From contig OZ018321.1 of assembly GCA_963969495.1 (NCBI GenBank), positions 138,718,685 through 138,782,684 on the forward strand: DNA of 64,000 nucleotides, in the 5' to 3' direction. Made by a program: the position numbers and the translations under genes. Source of the stretch: Ceratothoa steindachneri (lineage: Eukaryota; Arthropoda; Malacostraca; Isopoda; Cymothoidae). Each line of letters starts with the position of its first letter. Position 1 is the first letter of the stretch. Shown here in pieces: positions 22,205 through 34,463 of this stretch. The notes below the pieces were generated by a model. The model worked only from the letters and a program-made list of their open reading frames with translations. It was not told where the DNA came from and searched no databases.

Positions 22205-24290
22205 GAGAATTATATGTAGGAATTTACCTACAATTAGCTCTCTGAGCCACCCTCGAAATCTACGGATATAACATTGATGAATCCACTCAAAATTCACTCT
22301 CTCAGCCACCCTCGAAATATATTGATTATAAAATTCATGAATTTATCCACAATTTAATCTCTCAGCCACCCTCGAAATATTACGATTATAAAATTGAGGA
22401 ATTTATCCACAATTTTATCTCTCAGTTACCCTCGAAATCTATTGATTATAAACATTATGAATTTACCCAGAATTCGCTCTCTCAGCCACTCTAAAATCTT
22501 TTGATTATACGAGTAACAATGATGAAGTAACCCACAATTCGCGCTGTCAGCGACTCTCGAAATATCCTGAATGTAACAATGATGAATTTACCCACAATCC
22601 GTTATCTCAGCCCCCCTCGAAGTCTCTGTATTTTGACTATGATTAATTTTTCCACATTCCGCGGTCTCAGCAATCCTTGAAATCTCCTGATTATAACATT
22701 GATGAATTTACCTACAATTCCGTCTCTCAGCCAGCCTCGAAATCTCTTGATTATAACAATGATGAATATACCAATAATTTGCGCCCCTAGTCACCCTCGA
22801 AAACTCATGATTATAACAATGATGAATTTATAAAAAATTCGCTCCCTCAATCACCATCAAAATCTATTGATTATAACAATTTATAATTTACCCTCGATTT
22901 GCCCTTGAAATCTCATGATTATATCTGATAAATTTATCGACAATTCGCGCTCTCAGCAACCCTCCAACCCTCTTGATTTAAATAATGATTAATTTAACTA
23001 CATACAATTCCCACTCTCAAAACCCTTGAAATCTCTTGATTATAACAATATTAAATTTACCGACAATTCGCGCTCTCAGCCACCCTAAAATTTTCTGGAT
23101 TATAACAATGATGAATATAACCCCATTCCCACTCTTAGCCAAACTCAAAATCTCCTGATTAACCACCCTCGAAATCTCTGTATTTTAACAATGATTAAAT
23201 TTTACACACTCTGCGGTCTCAGCAATCCTCGAAATCTCCTGATTATAACATTGATGAATTTACCCATAATTCTCTCTGTCAACCACCCTCGATTTATCCT
23301 GATTGTAACAATGATGAATTTACAAACAATTTTCTCTCTCAACCACCCTCGAAATCTCCTGATTATAAGAATGATGAAGAATTTACCCACAATTCGCTCT
23401 CTCAGCTATTCCCGAAATTTCCCGATTATAACAATGATGAATTCACCCACAATTCGATCCCTCAGCTACCATCGACATCTCCTGATTATAACAATGATGA
23501 ACTTGCCCACAATTCACCTTCTCAACCGCACTCGAAATCTCCTGTTTATAACAATGATGAATTTACCCAAATTTCGCTCTCTCAACCACACTGGAAATGT
23601 CCTGATTGTAATAATGATGAATTTACTCCACATTCGTTCTCTCAACCAAACTCGAAATCTCCTGATTATAATAATGATGAATTTACCCACAATTCGCTCC
23701 CTAGCCACACTCGAAATGTCCTGATAATAACAACATGAATGAATATACTCACAATACGCTATCTTACTCAATCTCGAAATCTCCTGATTATAACAATAAT
23801 GAATTACCTACAATTCTGTCTCTCAGCCAGCCTCAAAATCTGATTATAACAATAATGAAATTATCCACAATTCGCTTTCTCAGCCAAACTCGAAATCTTC
23901 TGATTATACCAATGATGAATTTACCCACAATTCGCCTTCTCAACCCCCCTTGAATTCACTGAGTTGTAACAATGATGTATTTACAAACAACTTGCTCTCT
24001 CTGCCACCCTTCAAAATCTCTTGATTATTAAAATGATGAATTTACCAACAATTCTCTCTCAGTCACCCTCGAAATCTCTCTATTATAATAATGATGAATT
24101 TACCCACTATTCGTTCTCTCAGCCAGGCTCGAAATCTCTTGATTATAACAATGATGAATTTACACACAATTCGCTCTCTCAGCCACCTTCGAAATCTCCT
24201 GATTATAACACAGATTAATTTACACATAATTATCTCTCAGACACCCTCAAAATCTCCTAATTTTAACAATAATCAATTTTCCTAATGATG
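22205..24290 (+). repeat. 60-bp satellite array, about 34 units
   Basis: A 60-bp unit (landmarks TTTACCCACAATTCGCTCTC, CAGCCACCCTCGAAATCTCC, GATTATAACAATGATGAA) repeats from about 22205 to 24290. Neighbouring units differ by 10-25 percent. Because 60 is divisible by three, all frames with few stops look like proteins of 20-residue repeats on both strands; these are artefacts. A unit variant (CTCTGTATTTT... GCGGTCTCAGCAATCC) occurs at 22623 and again at 23174, showing block duplication. It directly precedes the LINE-3 remains. Confidence 0.95.
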
Positions 24291-24959
24291 AATGGGATGA
24301 TCTGTTTGCCCCAGTAACTCCTTGTGACCTTCCTAGGGTCCGTCATGCCAGCCCCCGAATTTCTCGATGTGGGTCTGCTTGCGGGCCCTCTACGCCGTAT
24401 CATTCGACACATGTTATTGGTCAGGTAGGTCGCTGGTTGGGATTCCCAATGCCCAAAGGAGGCCCATGGGAAGGCCCTTCCCACGAAGAACACGGAGCCA
24501 AGGTGCCTACGTCACAGACAGCAGGGTATTAATTCTTTGATAATAGAGCAATCACTCGTTAGGTTTACCCCTCGCCAGAGTCTGCTCTCAGACTAGGTCT
24601 TTCCTAGAGGACACGGGCCCTCACTCAGTTAAAAGGAGAGAAGGACTATCCTCCTTCCGGTTTAGTTACCTAGATAACCGGATACTTTGCCATTTGGGTA
24701 AGAAACAGACAGAGGCTTCCGGGAAGTGTGTCTGTGGGTGAAGGGGTTCAAGCGAGCATCGACACTACTCTCATTCCAAAGAAAAGAGGGAATAAACAAG
24801 AGAAAGAATATTATGGGTTCCTCTCTTCCAAAGAAGTAGTGGATAAAAATGGGTGCCTGCAGATGATCAGAACAGGGAATCCTCCTCCTGTCTAGGTGCG
24901 CACTTGGGCAAAGAGAGCAAAGCTAAATAAAAAAATAAAATAAATGACAAGGCAAGAGG

Positions 24960-25508
24960 AGTCTCGACGATGTCTGGAATTTTCATCACACGGCTGCCAG
25001 TTTCTTGGGGCCAGCAAACTTCAAGGTTTATATTTATTATTCGCTCAAATGATGAGGCAAGGCATGCTATCCAAATAAAATGTTTTATCAGTGCCAGATA
25101 TTGGCTAAGGTTCTGAGTAAGTAACGGAATGTTATGCGGGTCTCTGACGAGGCCTGTTTGGTAAATGCTACCGTGCCGAGGCAAATGTGTAATTGCCGCA
25201 GGATTGTTACCAATGCTACCGCGCCGAGGCAAATGTGTAATTGCCGCAGGATTGTTACCAATGCTACCGCTTTGGTTATACTAATAAAGGTTGCAGGGCT
25301 GCTAAGTTGCGTCAACTTTAAATATTTGAAAATGTCTTGTAATGGCAAGTGTGTGAAATGCAGCAATCCGCAACATACTTCCTTAAAGAAATGTGACTCC
25401 TATTATTTCGAGAAAGAGGTCCAAGGCTGCAAAAAAATCGCTTTTCATGTCCTGTGCGGCCTAAGACTTCTTAGGCCTGTTAGGTTAAAATTCTTTCTCT
25501 TCTCCTAG
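24960..25508 (+). pseudogene. Gag-like ORF1 remnant of LINE-3, with internal duplication
   Basis: CNGKCVKCSNPQHTSLKKC followed by EKEVQGC (25338-25430) matches the zinc-knuckle end of LINE-1 ORF1 (HPDSSKQC..EKEI). Upstream, RSNDEARHAIQIKCF and YWLRF-like text fits the preceding domain. A 48-bp segment is duplicated in tandem just before the knuckle (25168-25264). Nucleic-acid binding role is inferred from the knuckle only. Confidence 0.6.
25168..25264 (+). repeat. 48-bp tandem duplication inside the LINE-3 gag remnant
   Basis: GCTACCGCGCCGAGGC ... TTGTTACCAAT is present twice, one base differing, plus the first bases of a third copy. In frame it doubles a 16-residue cysteine-containing segment. 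Confidence 0.9.
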
Positions 25509-25935
25509 CTATTCTAAGTCTATGTCCAAGGTAGTTACTATTATCAATAAAAAACCTGGGGGTTTTTCTTCACTGGGCTCACGCTGCTTAATTGGGCGGC
25601 AAAACTGGTTCGCGCCCGAGCATAGATAAAACCAAGGCCACCTCCAACTACACACAATGAAAAGAGAAGAAGGCTGGAAGACTGGAAGGCCAAGCATCCT
25701 GCAGTCAGGCCTTAAAGGCAACTGTGAATTCTGCGGAGAACAGCCTTGGCAGTTTTGTCTTTAAAAAGGATATAGCCATTCCCGTGAGGGTCTCCAGTGA
25801 TTTAAGTTTGGATGGCATTTTTCTTCAATAAAATTGTCGTAGACTCCGAGCTAATTGGCAGGAGATGGGGAAGCTTGTCTCTTCCAGTTACCCTCTAGCT
25901 AAATGTCTTCATAGACCATCTTCGGCACGTGATCC

Positions 25936-26310
25936 ATGCCCACTATCCTGGGGTATAAAAGTTTTGCAACCCTACCACCACTTAAGACAAGCCGGTTGCG
26001 TGAATGCGTGATTTACACCTGTCATGATATCTCTGTTCTTAATCTGGCTATAAACATCTTCGTTTATAGCCAAATGTGGCGGACTTCGCCATATCGTGCA
26101 TGGTTGATTAGGCCCCTTCTTCTCCTCGGGGATTGGAATGGTAGTCACCACATGTGGGATGACGACAAAATAAATCCCAGGGATCAGGTGCTAGCACACT
26201 CATCGAAGAGCTGGGGATCGGTGTCCAAAATGTCGACTAACCACTTATCATTATTGTCCAGATCTATCTATGTGCTCTCCGAACCGACAAGCTTATGTTA
26301 ATTTGGGAGT
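25936..26310 (+). pseudogene. Endonuclease fragment of LINE-3
   Basis: Plus frame 25936-26301: LLLGDWNGSHHMWDDDKINP, the G-D-F/W-N catalytic motif and the following W..D..NPRG signature also seen in LINE-1; then a frame change with VVDDLHSDHFSIQIF-like text holding the S/D-H end motif (about 26310-26350). Confidence 0.65.
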
Positions 26311-26329
26311 CGTCGATGACCTTCATAGT

Positions 26330-27960
26330 GACCACTTTTCCATCCAAATATTTTTTGAGGGGCCAAAGTCGCGGTAGGAAATCACCTCAGTGGTGATTTC
26401 AGAAGGCAAGGTGACTCGCATTTAAAGGAAATGAGTAATTTCTGTGACTTATTCGAGTAAAGAGAACCTCCTTAAGTTCTTATCCCACACCATTAATCCC
26501 ATGGATGTGAGTTCCATTCCAAGAAATTCTGGCCAGTTTGCATCCTATCTGCTACCTTGATGGTCGGCCTAGTGTCACTCGACCCTCAGAGGGAAGCTAT
26601 ATTCGAACAACTACCACCCGAACAATTACACCGTCGGGTAATTTCGTTGAGCGAAGGCTAGGTTTTTTTATGTTTCAAAGCACGCCTGCACTTCTTCTTG
26701 AGTGAAATATACGTCATAATTTGCGAGGAAGACCCCTCTTGCAGAGGTGGAGTGGAGAAGCGCGTAAAAGGAATTCAGGGTAAGGTTCTTTAGGACACTT
26801 CCCCCACATTGAAGCACTTGTCCGCAATCTCGGTCCCATGGAAGATTCCTTTGTGACCGCCTTCCTCATACTCTCTAGCTGGCATGTTTTTTTAGCAAAA
26901 ATTTACAGCAATTACTAGGCTTACCGGAGTCTACCTACTGGAATATACTCCCTTCGATGAACAACCCATCAACGACCAATTTAAGACAAATGAGCAGGCG
27001 ATATTCCATACGCCAAACTTCTCGACTTGGGGAGGCAAGGCCTGGCATTTTTGTTAGGAGTTGTTTAACAGAACCTGAACAGATGTTATCCTCAGAGATT
27101 TCTAACGAATATCTTACTTACTTGATTTTCGAAACATGGAAAAAGATCAATTTACCCTGGCTGGTTTTGCCGAATTTCTCTAACCAGCTGCTTGAGCAAG
27201 TTGATGGAAAATAGTTAATGGTAAAATAAGTTATTTCTTTGACAGCGGATGTCATCTGTCTCCTCCACAATGTGGCTTTAGCAAGTTTCATTCCACGTCA
27301 AATACACTGATTTGGATAGAAAATACCACTTGCGAGGGATTCCTTATTCCACAGCTCCTCGCTACGGCCTTCTTTGAACTAGAGAAGGCCTATGATACTG
27401 CATGGTGATACAGTACCATTAGAATCTTTCACACGATGAGAGAGCAAGGCACCTTCCACTTTTGTTATCTGAGATTCTACTAGATCATAAATTCCGCGTT
27501 CTAGGTGTAGCTCTCTCGGGTTTAAATAAGAGCAAAAAGAAGGCGTACCACAGGGAAGTGTCACTCACTTAATCTTGAACATCAAAGATATCACATCGGA
27601 GTTTCAGGAAGTTGTTTTCGCTATCTTATACGTAGAAGATCTTTCGATCTCTTTCGGTACTCCTCAGATAGTTACTTCGGGCTGTCGATTTCATATAGCT
27701 CTGCAGTGGATCTTTTACTATGTCGAAGCGCACGAGCTTCGGTATTATTTGATCGATACTACAGTTGTGCACTTATATTGCCATTCACGGCATCACCCAT
27801 ACCAAAACTTGCTCCTAAACGCGGCTAACATTTTTGTGGTGGAGATGCAGTTTTTTTTAGTTTTGTTTCTGACCGACGCCTCACCCGGAATGCCCATAGG
27901 TTATCTTATACCACGCCACGGATATTCTTCATTCGGAAACGTTCAGCACTTAGGTTGCTG
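26330..27960 (+). pseudogene. Reverse transcriptase remnant of LINE-3
   Basis: Across frames: REAIFEQLPPEQLHRRV (26595), QCGFSKFHSTSNTLIWIE (27268), FFELEKAYDTAW (motif A, 27370), a decayed motif B near 27540, LYVEDLSISFG (motif C, 27628; YVDD changed to YVED, losing the first Asp), and VVHLYCHSRHHPYQ (thumb). These are the LINE-1 motifs in the same order. Many stops. Confidence 0.7.
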
Positions 27961-28479
27961 ATAGAACTATTGATTTAATTTTTACTGCTCTTTGTTTGTT
28001 ACATGACAAACTACTGATCCAAGTTTTACACATCTGCAGCCGAACGAGAAGCATGAATGGTGAACTAGATCCACCACATTGGTTTCTGTTTTGAGACAGG
28101 TGGCTTCCGCACTTCCCCTATAGAAAGCCTCCTTGCTCATACTTTGCGATGTCGTTTACTATGCAACCTAGACAGTGTAGTATACGCTTTTACGAGTGAG
28201 CCCAGCGTTCCCTTGGTCGGCAATGGTTCACATCTAATCCTCCGTCGAACTAGACGGTGCTTTTGGCGAAGTGAGAGGCCAATCATACTCTAGGTTTTTC
28301 GGCTTTAGGGAAAGGCAAATGCTTAAGAGATTGATGTAGCTCTCGGGATAGTGTCGACTTCGGATCTGCCAAGGACGCCACCCAAGATGATATCAAATGT
28401 AAATATTTGACGTTACGCCTCTGCTGACAAAAATGCCACCACACCTGGAGTATTACTTTCGAATTTTTTGTATCTCACG

Positions 28480-28985
28480 CCGTGTCACGTTGGTGCCGTG
28501 CAAGTTCATGGACGGCTCCAAATTCGAAAAGGGGATCGGCTTTCACGACAAACAGTCCGCAATGACTAGGCAACAATAACTCAGTTTCGTTCTTCTCCAC
28601 TCTAAGTAAATCATAGGAATCAGGTCAGCCTCTTAGTTTGCCTGCCAAAGAAAACGGACGACGGACACAAAATGTTGCGAATCATTGCACCATGAACTTT
28701 TGACTAGACATATCCCCCAAACGTTTCAACGGCTTCAGAATTGGACAAATTCGCGTTGCGAACGCCATCCGATCTGGAAGAACGCTCGTCTGCACTTTAG
28801 TGAGTGGACTACTTGGCCCTACAGATGCCTGGCGCATTTTTTTTCGAATGTCTCAGTCTGCGGATATTCGCGTATGCTACCTCTTTGTGGTAAGGGGAGT
28901 GAGGTCACTCACTACCACTTGTTCCTCGTTCTTGGAATCCCCTCGTGAACACCTTACTGTAGACTTATCAAGTTTTCTGAGTTAA
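28480..28985 (+). pseudogene. RNase H start and cysteine-rich C terminus of LINE-3
   Basis: FMDGSKFEKGIGFHD (28507) is the DGS...G.G first motif of RNase H. At 28685-28948 the text HFFSNVSVCGYSRMLPLCGK resembles the terminal cysteine region found behind RNase H in this kind of LINE. The middle of the domain is not readable. Confidence 0.55.
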
Positions 28986-29229
28986 GAGTCTTCATCAATT
29001 TTATATAGTTATTTTAGAGTGGAAGTGTGATTGTCTATATAAGAAAAGGGCCATGTGGTAGCGATCCTTCCTCTGGTACCACAACGAGCTTTTTTTCTCA
29101 ATTTTACCCTGTTTACAAAAGTCTGTTACACTCGTTTTTTTAATCTTTCAATAGTGTTACGTGTGTGATAGAAAAGTTCAGTCAAACAAACTTAAACTTC
29201 TACTTTTCGAGCACATATCATTAAAACGC

Positions 29230-29995
29230 TTCTTCCATTGAGTGCAGGTGTGTTTAAATGGAAGTAAAAAGAATTGAGCTTTCGGCTCTACTGCGCACGG
29301 GCTACAAAAAATCAGACATCGCCAAGCGGCTCAACGTCAGCCTGATGATCGTACACAAAGTCGAGGAGAGGCAAAAGAACAAGGAAGATCTCAAAGATCG
29401 ACCTCTTTTAACCACACCTCAAGTTGTCAACCGTTTGGCTGTTAGAAAGGCATTTGAAAGTGATCGGAAGCTCAAAATAACTACGCTCGCATGGAAGCAG
29501 AGCATATCGGTGGCTATGGTGTCCAAAGCTTTCAAGAAGGAGGCCGTCAAAAGCTTGAAGAGCATAGTAAGGCATATGATCACCGACCGTATGCGAGAAC
29601 AACGTCGAGACCGCTGTTGTTGCCTTCTCAATGAAGTAAAGAGTTATCGAAATCGACTTCTCATTTTTCTGATGAAAAAACCTTCACGGTGGATACGGTC
29701 ATCAACAAGCAAAACGACCTCGTGGTAAACTTAAGCCAGGACATCTCCGAGATCCACTGCGTGTTCATGACCAAGCACCCGGTATCCGAGGTGATGCTCG
29801 GCTTCTTGGCTCGGAATAACGAAAAGATGACGCCGGTGTGGTCCGCGGAAGGTTACAAGCTGACTGCGGCTGAATATAGGGACATGTTGGCCAGGTAATT
29901 CCTGGCTTTGTTGAGACAGATAACGAAGAAGGCGGACTACGTCTTTCAGCAGGACGGTACCCCGGGGCCCACACCTCCAAGACTGTGAAAGGGTC
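29230..29995 (+). pseudogene. IS630/Tc1-type transposase, 3'-truncated
   Basis: ATG 29258: MEVKRIELSALLRTGYKKSD and IAKRLNVSLMIVHKVEER are a paired-type helix-turn-helix; RKLKITTLAWKQSISVAMVS is the second HTH. After a frame change at about 29680 the text TVDTVINKQNDLVVNL (following the first DDE region), EVMLGFLARNNEKMTPVW, and KKADYVFQQDGT (second catalytic Asp, 29950) follows, with a stop at 29896. Text ends after this point, so the third catalytic residue is missing. Families with this start are abundant in copepods and other arthropods as I recall it. Confidence 0.8.
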
Positions 29996-30317
29996 TTTGG
30001 TGTCGAACTTGTTATGCAGAAGTTCTAACTATTGTATGAATTATTTTGTTGCCTTAGGCAGCGATACGAAAGTCAGTATCTGAAAACGTGTATAACTGCA
30101 TTATCACTATCATTGTGTCCTTTATTTAGAGCGTCGTAACTATTGTAACAGGACTTTTGCAATACCATGCACTTAAGTGCAATAATACTAGTAATAATAA
30201 CAATGGTAATACCTTTAATATTTTATAAGGTCACTCCGGAAATTAATTCGGCAATTGTTCTTCTATCATTCATTTATGGATAAAAACAATCAAAAGCAAA
30301 TTTGTTTTTATTTAAAC
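29996..30317. other. AT-rich spacer
   Basis: No motif recognised. Confidence 0.5.
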
Positions 30318-30985
30318 CTTGTCTACTAAACTATTATACATTCAAGTCACTCCACCCTGCATTGTCATTTAAAAGAGATAGGCAAAGTTTCACGATTGAG
30401 GCGATGGATTCTTCACGACATGTTTTAGGTACACTTGCAACAAATAATCAACATTTGTTCATCTCTCCTTTATTGACAAAACTGAACCATTTTACTAGGA
30501 TTATTACAAGAGACGAAAAAGTAGGTTATGTAAAATAATATTAAACATTCTAGAAAATAGATTTGCCCTGGAGAAAAACCAATCCCAAGCCAAAACAATG
30601 TCATTATCAACGGAAGATTCGCTTGTGTTGGACCAAATGAATGGCACAACCAAAATAAGAATATAACCGAATATGTTAACTGTTCTGTTGGTCCGTTTAC
30701 ATACAACACTTGAAGAAAAAAAACCGTCATCAACCCGACACGCGACATCATATCGCAGAAGATACACTACTTACCCGATTTAGACCCATCAGATTACTAT
30801 CTTTTTAGGAATTTAGCGAATCACCTGAAGAGAATGAAGATTACAACATAAGGGGTGAAAACAACTTTAAGGATCTATTTTAAATTTGAGTCAACCGATT
30901 TTTCCAAATATGGTAATGAAAGGTTAGTAGAAAGATGGAGGAGACTAGTTGTAGTAACTAGTGGAAACTGTATTTGAAAATAATG
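30318..30985 (+). pseudogene. mariner-type transposase remnant
   Basis: RIITRDEKVGYVK (30500-30536; family text RI.TGDEKW, first catalytic Asp) and, in another frame, THYLPDLDPSDYYLFRNLANH-like text at 30766-30825 (the SPDLAPSDYYLF block with the third catalytic Asp), closing with ERWRRLV (30930). The N-terminal DNA-binding part is barely visible. Numerous stops and frameshifts. Confidence 0.65.
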
Positions 30986-31283
30986 AATAAATACTTATTT
31001 AAATATAAATAACTTCAAAAGGTTGTTTGATTTCGATTCATAAAATAATGATAAACACAAAAAAAGGCCACATTACTTATTAGGTGCTCTTACAATAATC
31101 ATAATAATAATGAAAGAAATGTATCCTAGTAATTATATTTAGTGAAATATATCAGATTATTTATTATATATTTCTAAATTTAACTTCGATAATTCTTTAA
31201 GCTTAAAGAAAACTTGTTTTTTATATTATCTTTAATTTTCTGCTAATGCTTATCTTTCGTCATGGAGTTATAACATCTTCAGA
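30986..31283. other. AT-rich spacer
   Basis: Nothing recognised. Confidence 0.5.
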
Positions 31284-32609
31284 TCATTTAAATTTTCTAA
31301 ATTCCCTTATACGAATTTGAGGGACTAGTTTAGGGGTGAAGTTTGTTAACGACAACAATCCTTTGGGTTCGGGGATAATTGAAATTCTTTGAGAAGGCCC
31401 TAAAATATAATCCCGTACAGGTGATCTTACGAAACTTACATCCCTATTGTTCTGAAAAATGATCTTTTCTCGACTGAAAATGTGATCGTTGACAATATTT
31501 GGAATACCTGTTTCCACAGTTTCACGAATGGGCCACTCCTACTGGTTCCAGTGCTTTTCTCGAGCTCGGCTCTTCCACATACAAAGAGAGCAGGGAGACT
31601 TTGTAAATCCTCTTTGTTGGCCTACGAAGAAATTAAACACTTTGAGGTCCACGCAAATTGTTCAGTTGTGCTCGTGGTATTTTAGTAAGTCAATCACAGT
31701 TTTAATGTCATTATGCTGCCCATCGTAAATACAAAGAATGTCCAATTGAAACAGCAGCATGGACATTGACATTATGAAGTAGAACACACTTCAAACTGCA
31801 CTTAGAACTATCTAAAAATAATCGCGTCATTTGGATTGTATACAGGAATCCCTAATTTCTGGAGAAGACCTGAGATATTATAACAATAAACAAAATTATT
31901 CTCCTCTGTAAAAAATGGTACAAAAACTTGCTCCCGATTTTGGAAGTATGAAACTTTAGTTGTATGGTTCAGCTGATTCTTTTCTTGCAACCTGGAGGTT
32001 AACTCTTCAGCTGCATTTTTGGAGAGACCCAAACCACGCAGAAGGTCATTCATCTCTGGCTGGCTAGACTGTTGCGGATTTAATGACTCTGGGGTCTCAT
32101 AAGAAGGATTGCTGGATTCTGAAAGTATTTCTTGACTTTCATTAGCAGTTTCTTGCTCATGGTCACTACTCACAACTTGAGATGGAAGAAATCCTTTAAA
32201 AACTGGGATTAAGAGCTCATCAGAGTACAAAGTAGGTTGTATTGCTAAGGGAATACTAGGATATGAGATTTTGTGTCTCTTTTCCTGTCAATGCCCTTTG
32301 TATTTACCAGACAAAAATAGCACAGTCAGTTGTGTGGTCAGTCGGTTCTTGCCAGGTCATGGAAATTCCGAAAGGTAAACCGTTACGTTTCCTTTTGTCC
32401 AGTCACGCAACATTTCTTTGCAGTTATGACACACAGTTTGTGGGTCCTATTTCTTGTCTTGATATCCAAGAGTAAGTCCAAAGTACGCTTTATAAGCACG
32501 CCTCACAAATGATGTTATATTACGCCTTTGACGAATAAGCGCGAAGCATCCACAAATATGACAGAAAGCGTCCGGCTTGTTCACACATTGACGTCTCCTT
32601 GTAGGCATG
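31284..32609 (-). pseudogene. Broken copy of a repeat-associated protein with two CxxC zinc motifs
   Basis: On the minus strand a start at about 32609 reads MPTRRRQCVNKPDAFCHIC, then CHNCKEMLRDW and YFCLVN: paired CxxC motifs at the N terminus that suggest a zinc-binding fold. An open middle (32230-31808) has RGLGLSKNAAEELTSRLQEK and VSYFQNREQVFVPFFTEENN and YNISGLLQKLGIPVYN. After a stop, DSSKCSLKCVLLHNVNVHA (31795), NDIKTVIDLLKYHEHN, SPCSLCMWKSRAREKHW (31580) and ETGIPNIVNDHIFSREKIIF (31517) follow. I know this as an uncharacterised protein present in many copies in several invertebrates; function unknown, lack of introns and copy number suggest a transposon origin. At least three frame breaks. 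Confidence 0.7.
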
Positions 32610-33174
32610 ATCAGATCTGAAAGAAAAACAAAACAATTTTAATATCTTAGCTGATAACATAAACGTGTAAGTAATTAATTTGACCACAAATAGCTAGAAT
32701 GAAAAACTTAAAATTGCATTAAAACTAGAGCATGTAGAGCTGAACTGTTTTCCGATTTGAATTTAGCAGGTCAAAAACAGTAAGAATGAGTAAAAATATC
32801 TTATGCAACTGAGATTTCAAAAAGATTTGTCGACCATACAAATTTTAATATTAATAATGATAATTATATTAATATTGATGATAATAAAAATAATGATAAA
32901 GATCAATAATTCCTAGAAATTCTGCTGTGTTACGTGCTCACTCGCAATTAAATCGAATCACTGCAATTATATCAATTTTTTTCATTTACATCTGAACTGC
33001 ACCACTCTAACAGACATAAACGGCCTTGACAGGCTCCAAAGCTGATTATCGCATGTGTTTTTTTGCAGATTTGACCTTGATTAAAACATTCTGTTGGTTG
33101 AAATTAACTGCCTACTGATTTATCTATTTATCTATCACTCTAAATATCTAATCTTTCTCTCTCTCCCTAAACCC
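32610..33174. other. AT-rich spacer
   Basis: Trinucleotide-poor, AT-rich (ATAATGATAA phrases at 32855-32900). No coding motif. Confidence 0.5.
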
Positions 33175-33351
<177 letters not shown>

Positions 33352-33504
33352 AAGATAATAGTAAACCACAATATTTGAATCAAAATTTATTTATAACCAC
33401 AAAACTAGTTTTGGCAAATTATAATTTCCATTTTTAACTAATTAATGAAAAAAGCCAGGGTGTAGGTAAATTAATATCTAGATTGGTATCCATAAAATTA
33501 TTAA

Positions 33505-34455
33505 ATTAATGCGCTTATGTGTAACTGGTAATGTATTTTCAACTGGAGATAAGGTTTTCCGCCAAAAATATAGCCTAAGCATGGGAGACCCCCTTTCCCC
33601 CCATCCTATGTAATCTTTTAATGGAAAACTATGAAACGACCCTCCTCCCTAGGATCCATTCCCAACCTCTTATCTGGTTCTGATATATAGACGAAATCCT
33701 ATAGGCATTGCCCTTAGAAAATAACAATTTCCATGAATTTTTCCACAACCTGAATTCGTTACACTCATAGATTGAAATTCAAAGTAGAATGGGAACAGAA
33801 CAGCTCTTTACCGTTTCTAGACCTAAAAATCTACCGTTTAAATAATCATATTTAGTGCTCAATCTATTTGAAAACTACAAATCCAAATGCTTACATACAT
33901 TTATTTCATTACATGACAAATCCGTTAAGATATCTGTTCTTTCTTCCCTTTTTTCCGAGCCTACAGAACATGCGACCCAATCTTACTTCAGGATGATATT
34001 AACCACCTTATCTGCAATTTTATCGCACAAAAAATAACCAATTCACTTCATCAACAGATACCATTCAAAACCACGAAAATACTTCTATGCCATTTCCACA
34101 CCGCGAAGGGATGAATTTAAAAAAATTATTAATTTCCCATATGCTCCAGCTCTGGCCTCCTTAAAATCGTATGCGAACAGAAATGACATAAATACCCCCA
34201 TTTAAATATTCTAATACCATACAAAAATCCTTGACTAGACTGCGCCCAATCAATCCCGACGCTGGCGTATACCGTATACCATGCCACAATTGGAGAGTCG
34301 GGCCAATTTAATAAGAGGATAAAAGAACATCAAGCCAATATAAGAAGAGGTACGAGTTGTTCAAGTCTCTTTATGCACATGCAAAATTACGACCATCGAT
34401 CTGATTTTAACCAAGCAAATATAATTTATAAAATGAGAAAATCTTGGCACTCAAG
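33505..34455 (+). mobile_element. Penelope-like element fragment B (RT end plus GIY-YIG)
   Basis: Plus strand, mixed frames: VFSTGDKVFRQKYSLSMGDP with LSPH (RT motif for template grip), YIDEILYALPLENNNFHEFF (33690-33750; YVDD-like motif with Asp then Glu) and LNLFENYKSKCLHTF; then at 34240-34460 the nuclease region CAQSIPTLAYTVYHATIGES, FNKRIKEHQANIRRGTS, LFMHMQNYDHR and SDFNQANIIYK. This is the R..EH..... H...H...N pattern of the GIY-YIG domain, of a different lineage from copy A at 9 kb. Truncated at both ends and with stops. Confidence 0.7.
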
Positions 34456-34463
34456 TTGGACAC

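Larger units (their letters stand above)
24300..29000 (+). mobile_element. LINE-3 copy: same family as LINE-1, strongly decayed
   Basis: Plus-strand order: GC-rich leader (24300-24900), gag remnant (24960-25500), endonuclease (25936-26310), reverse transcriptase pieces (26330-27960), RNase H start (28505-28570) and cysteine-rich C terminus (28685-28985). The gene order and phrases (FFELEKAYDTAW, LYVEDLSISFG, MDGSKFEKG) match LINE-1 on the other strand. Stops are frequent. Ends are approximate. Confidence 0.7.

Noticed and set aside
23191..23724. 177-codon frame of 20-residue repeats
   Set aside because: Product of the 60-bp satellite; open frames occur on both strands and units vary without respect to codon position.
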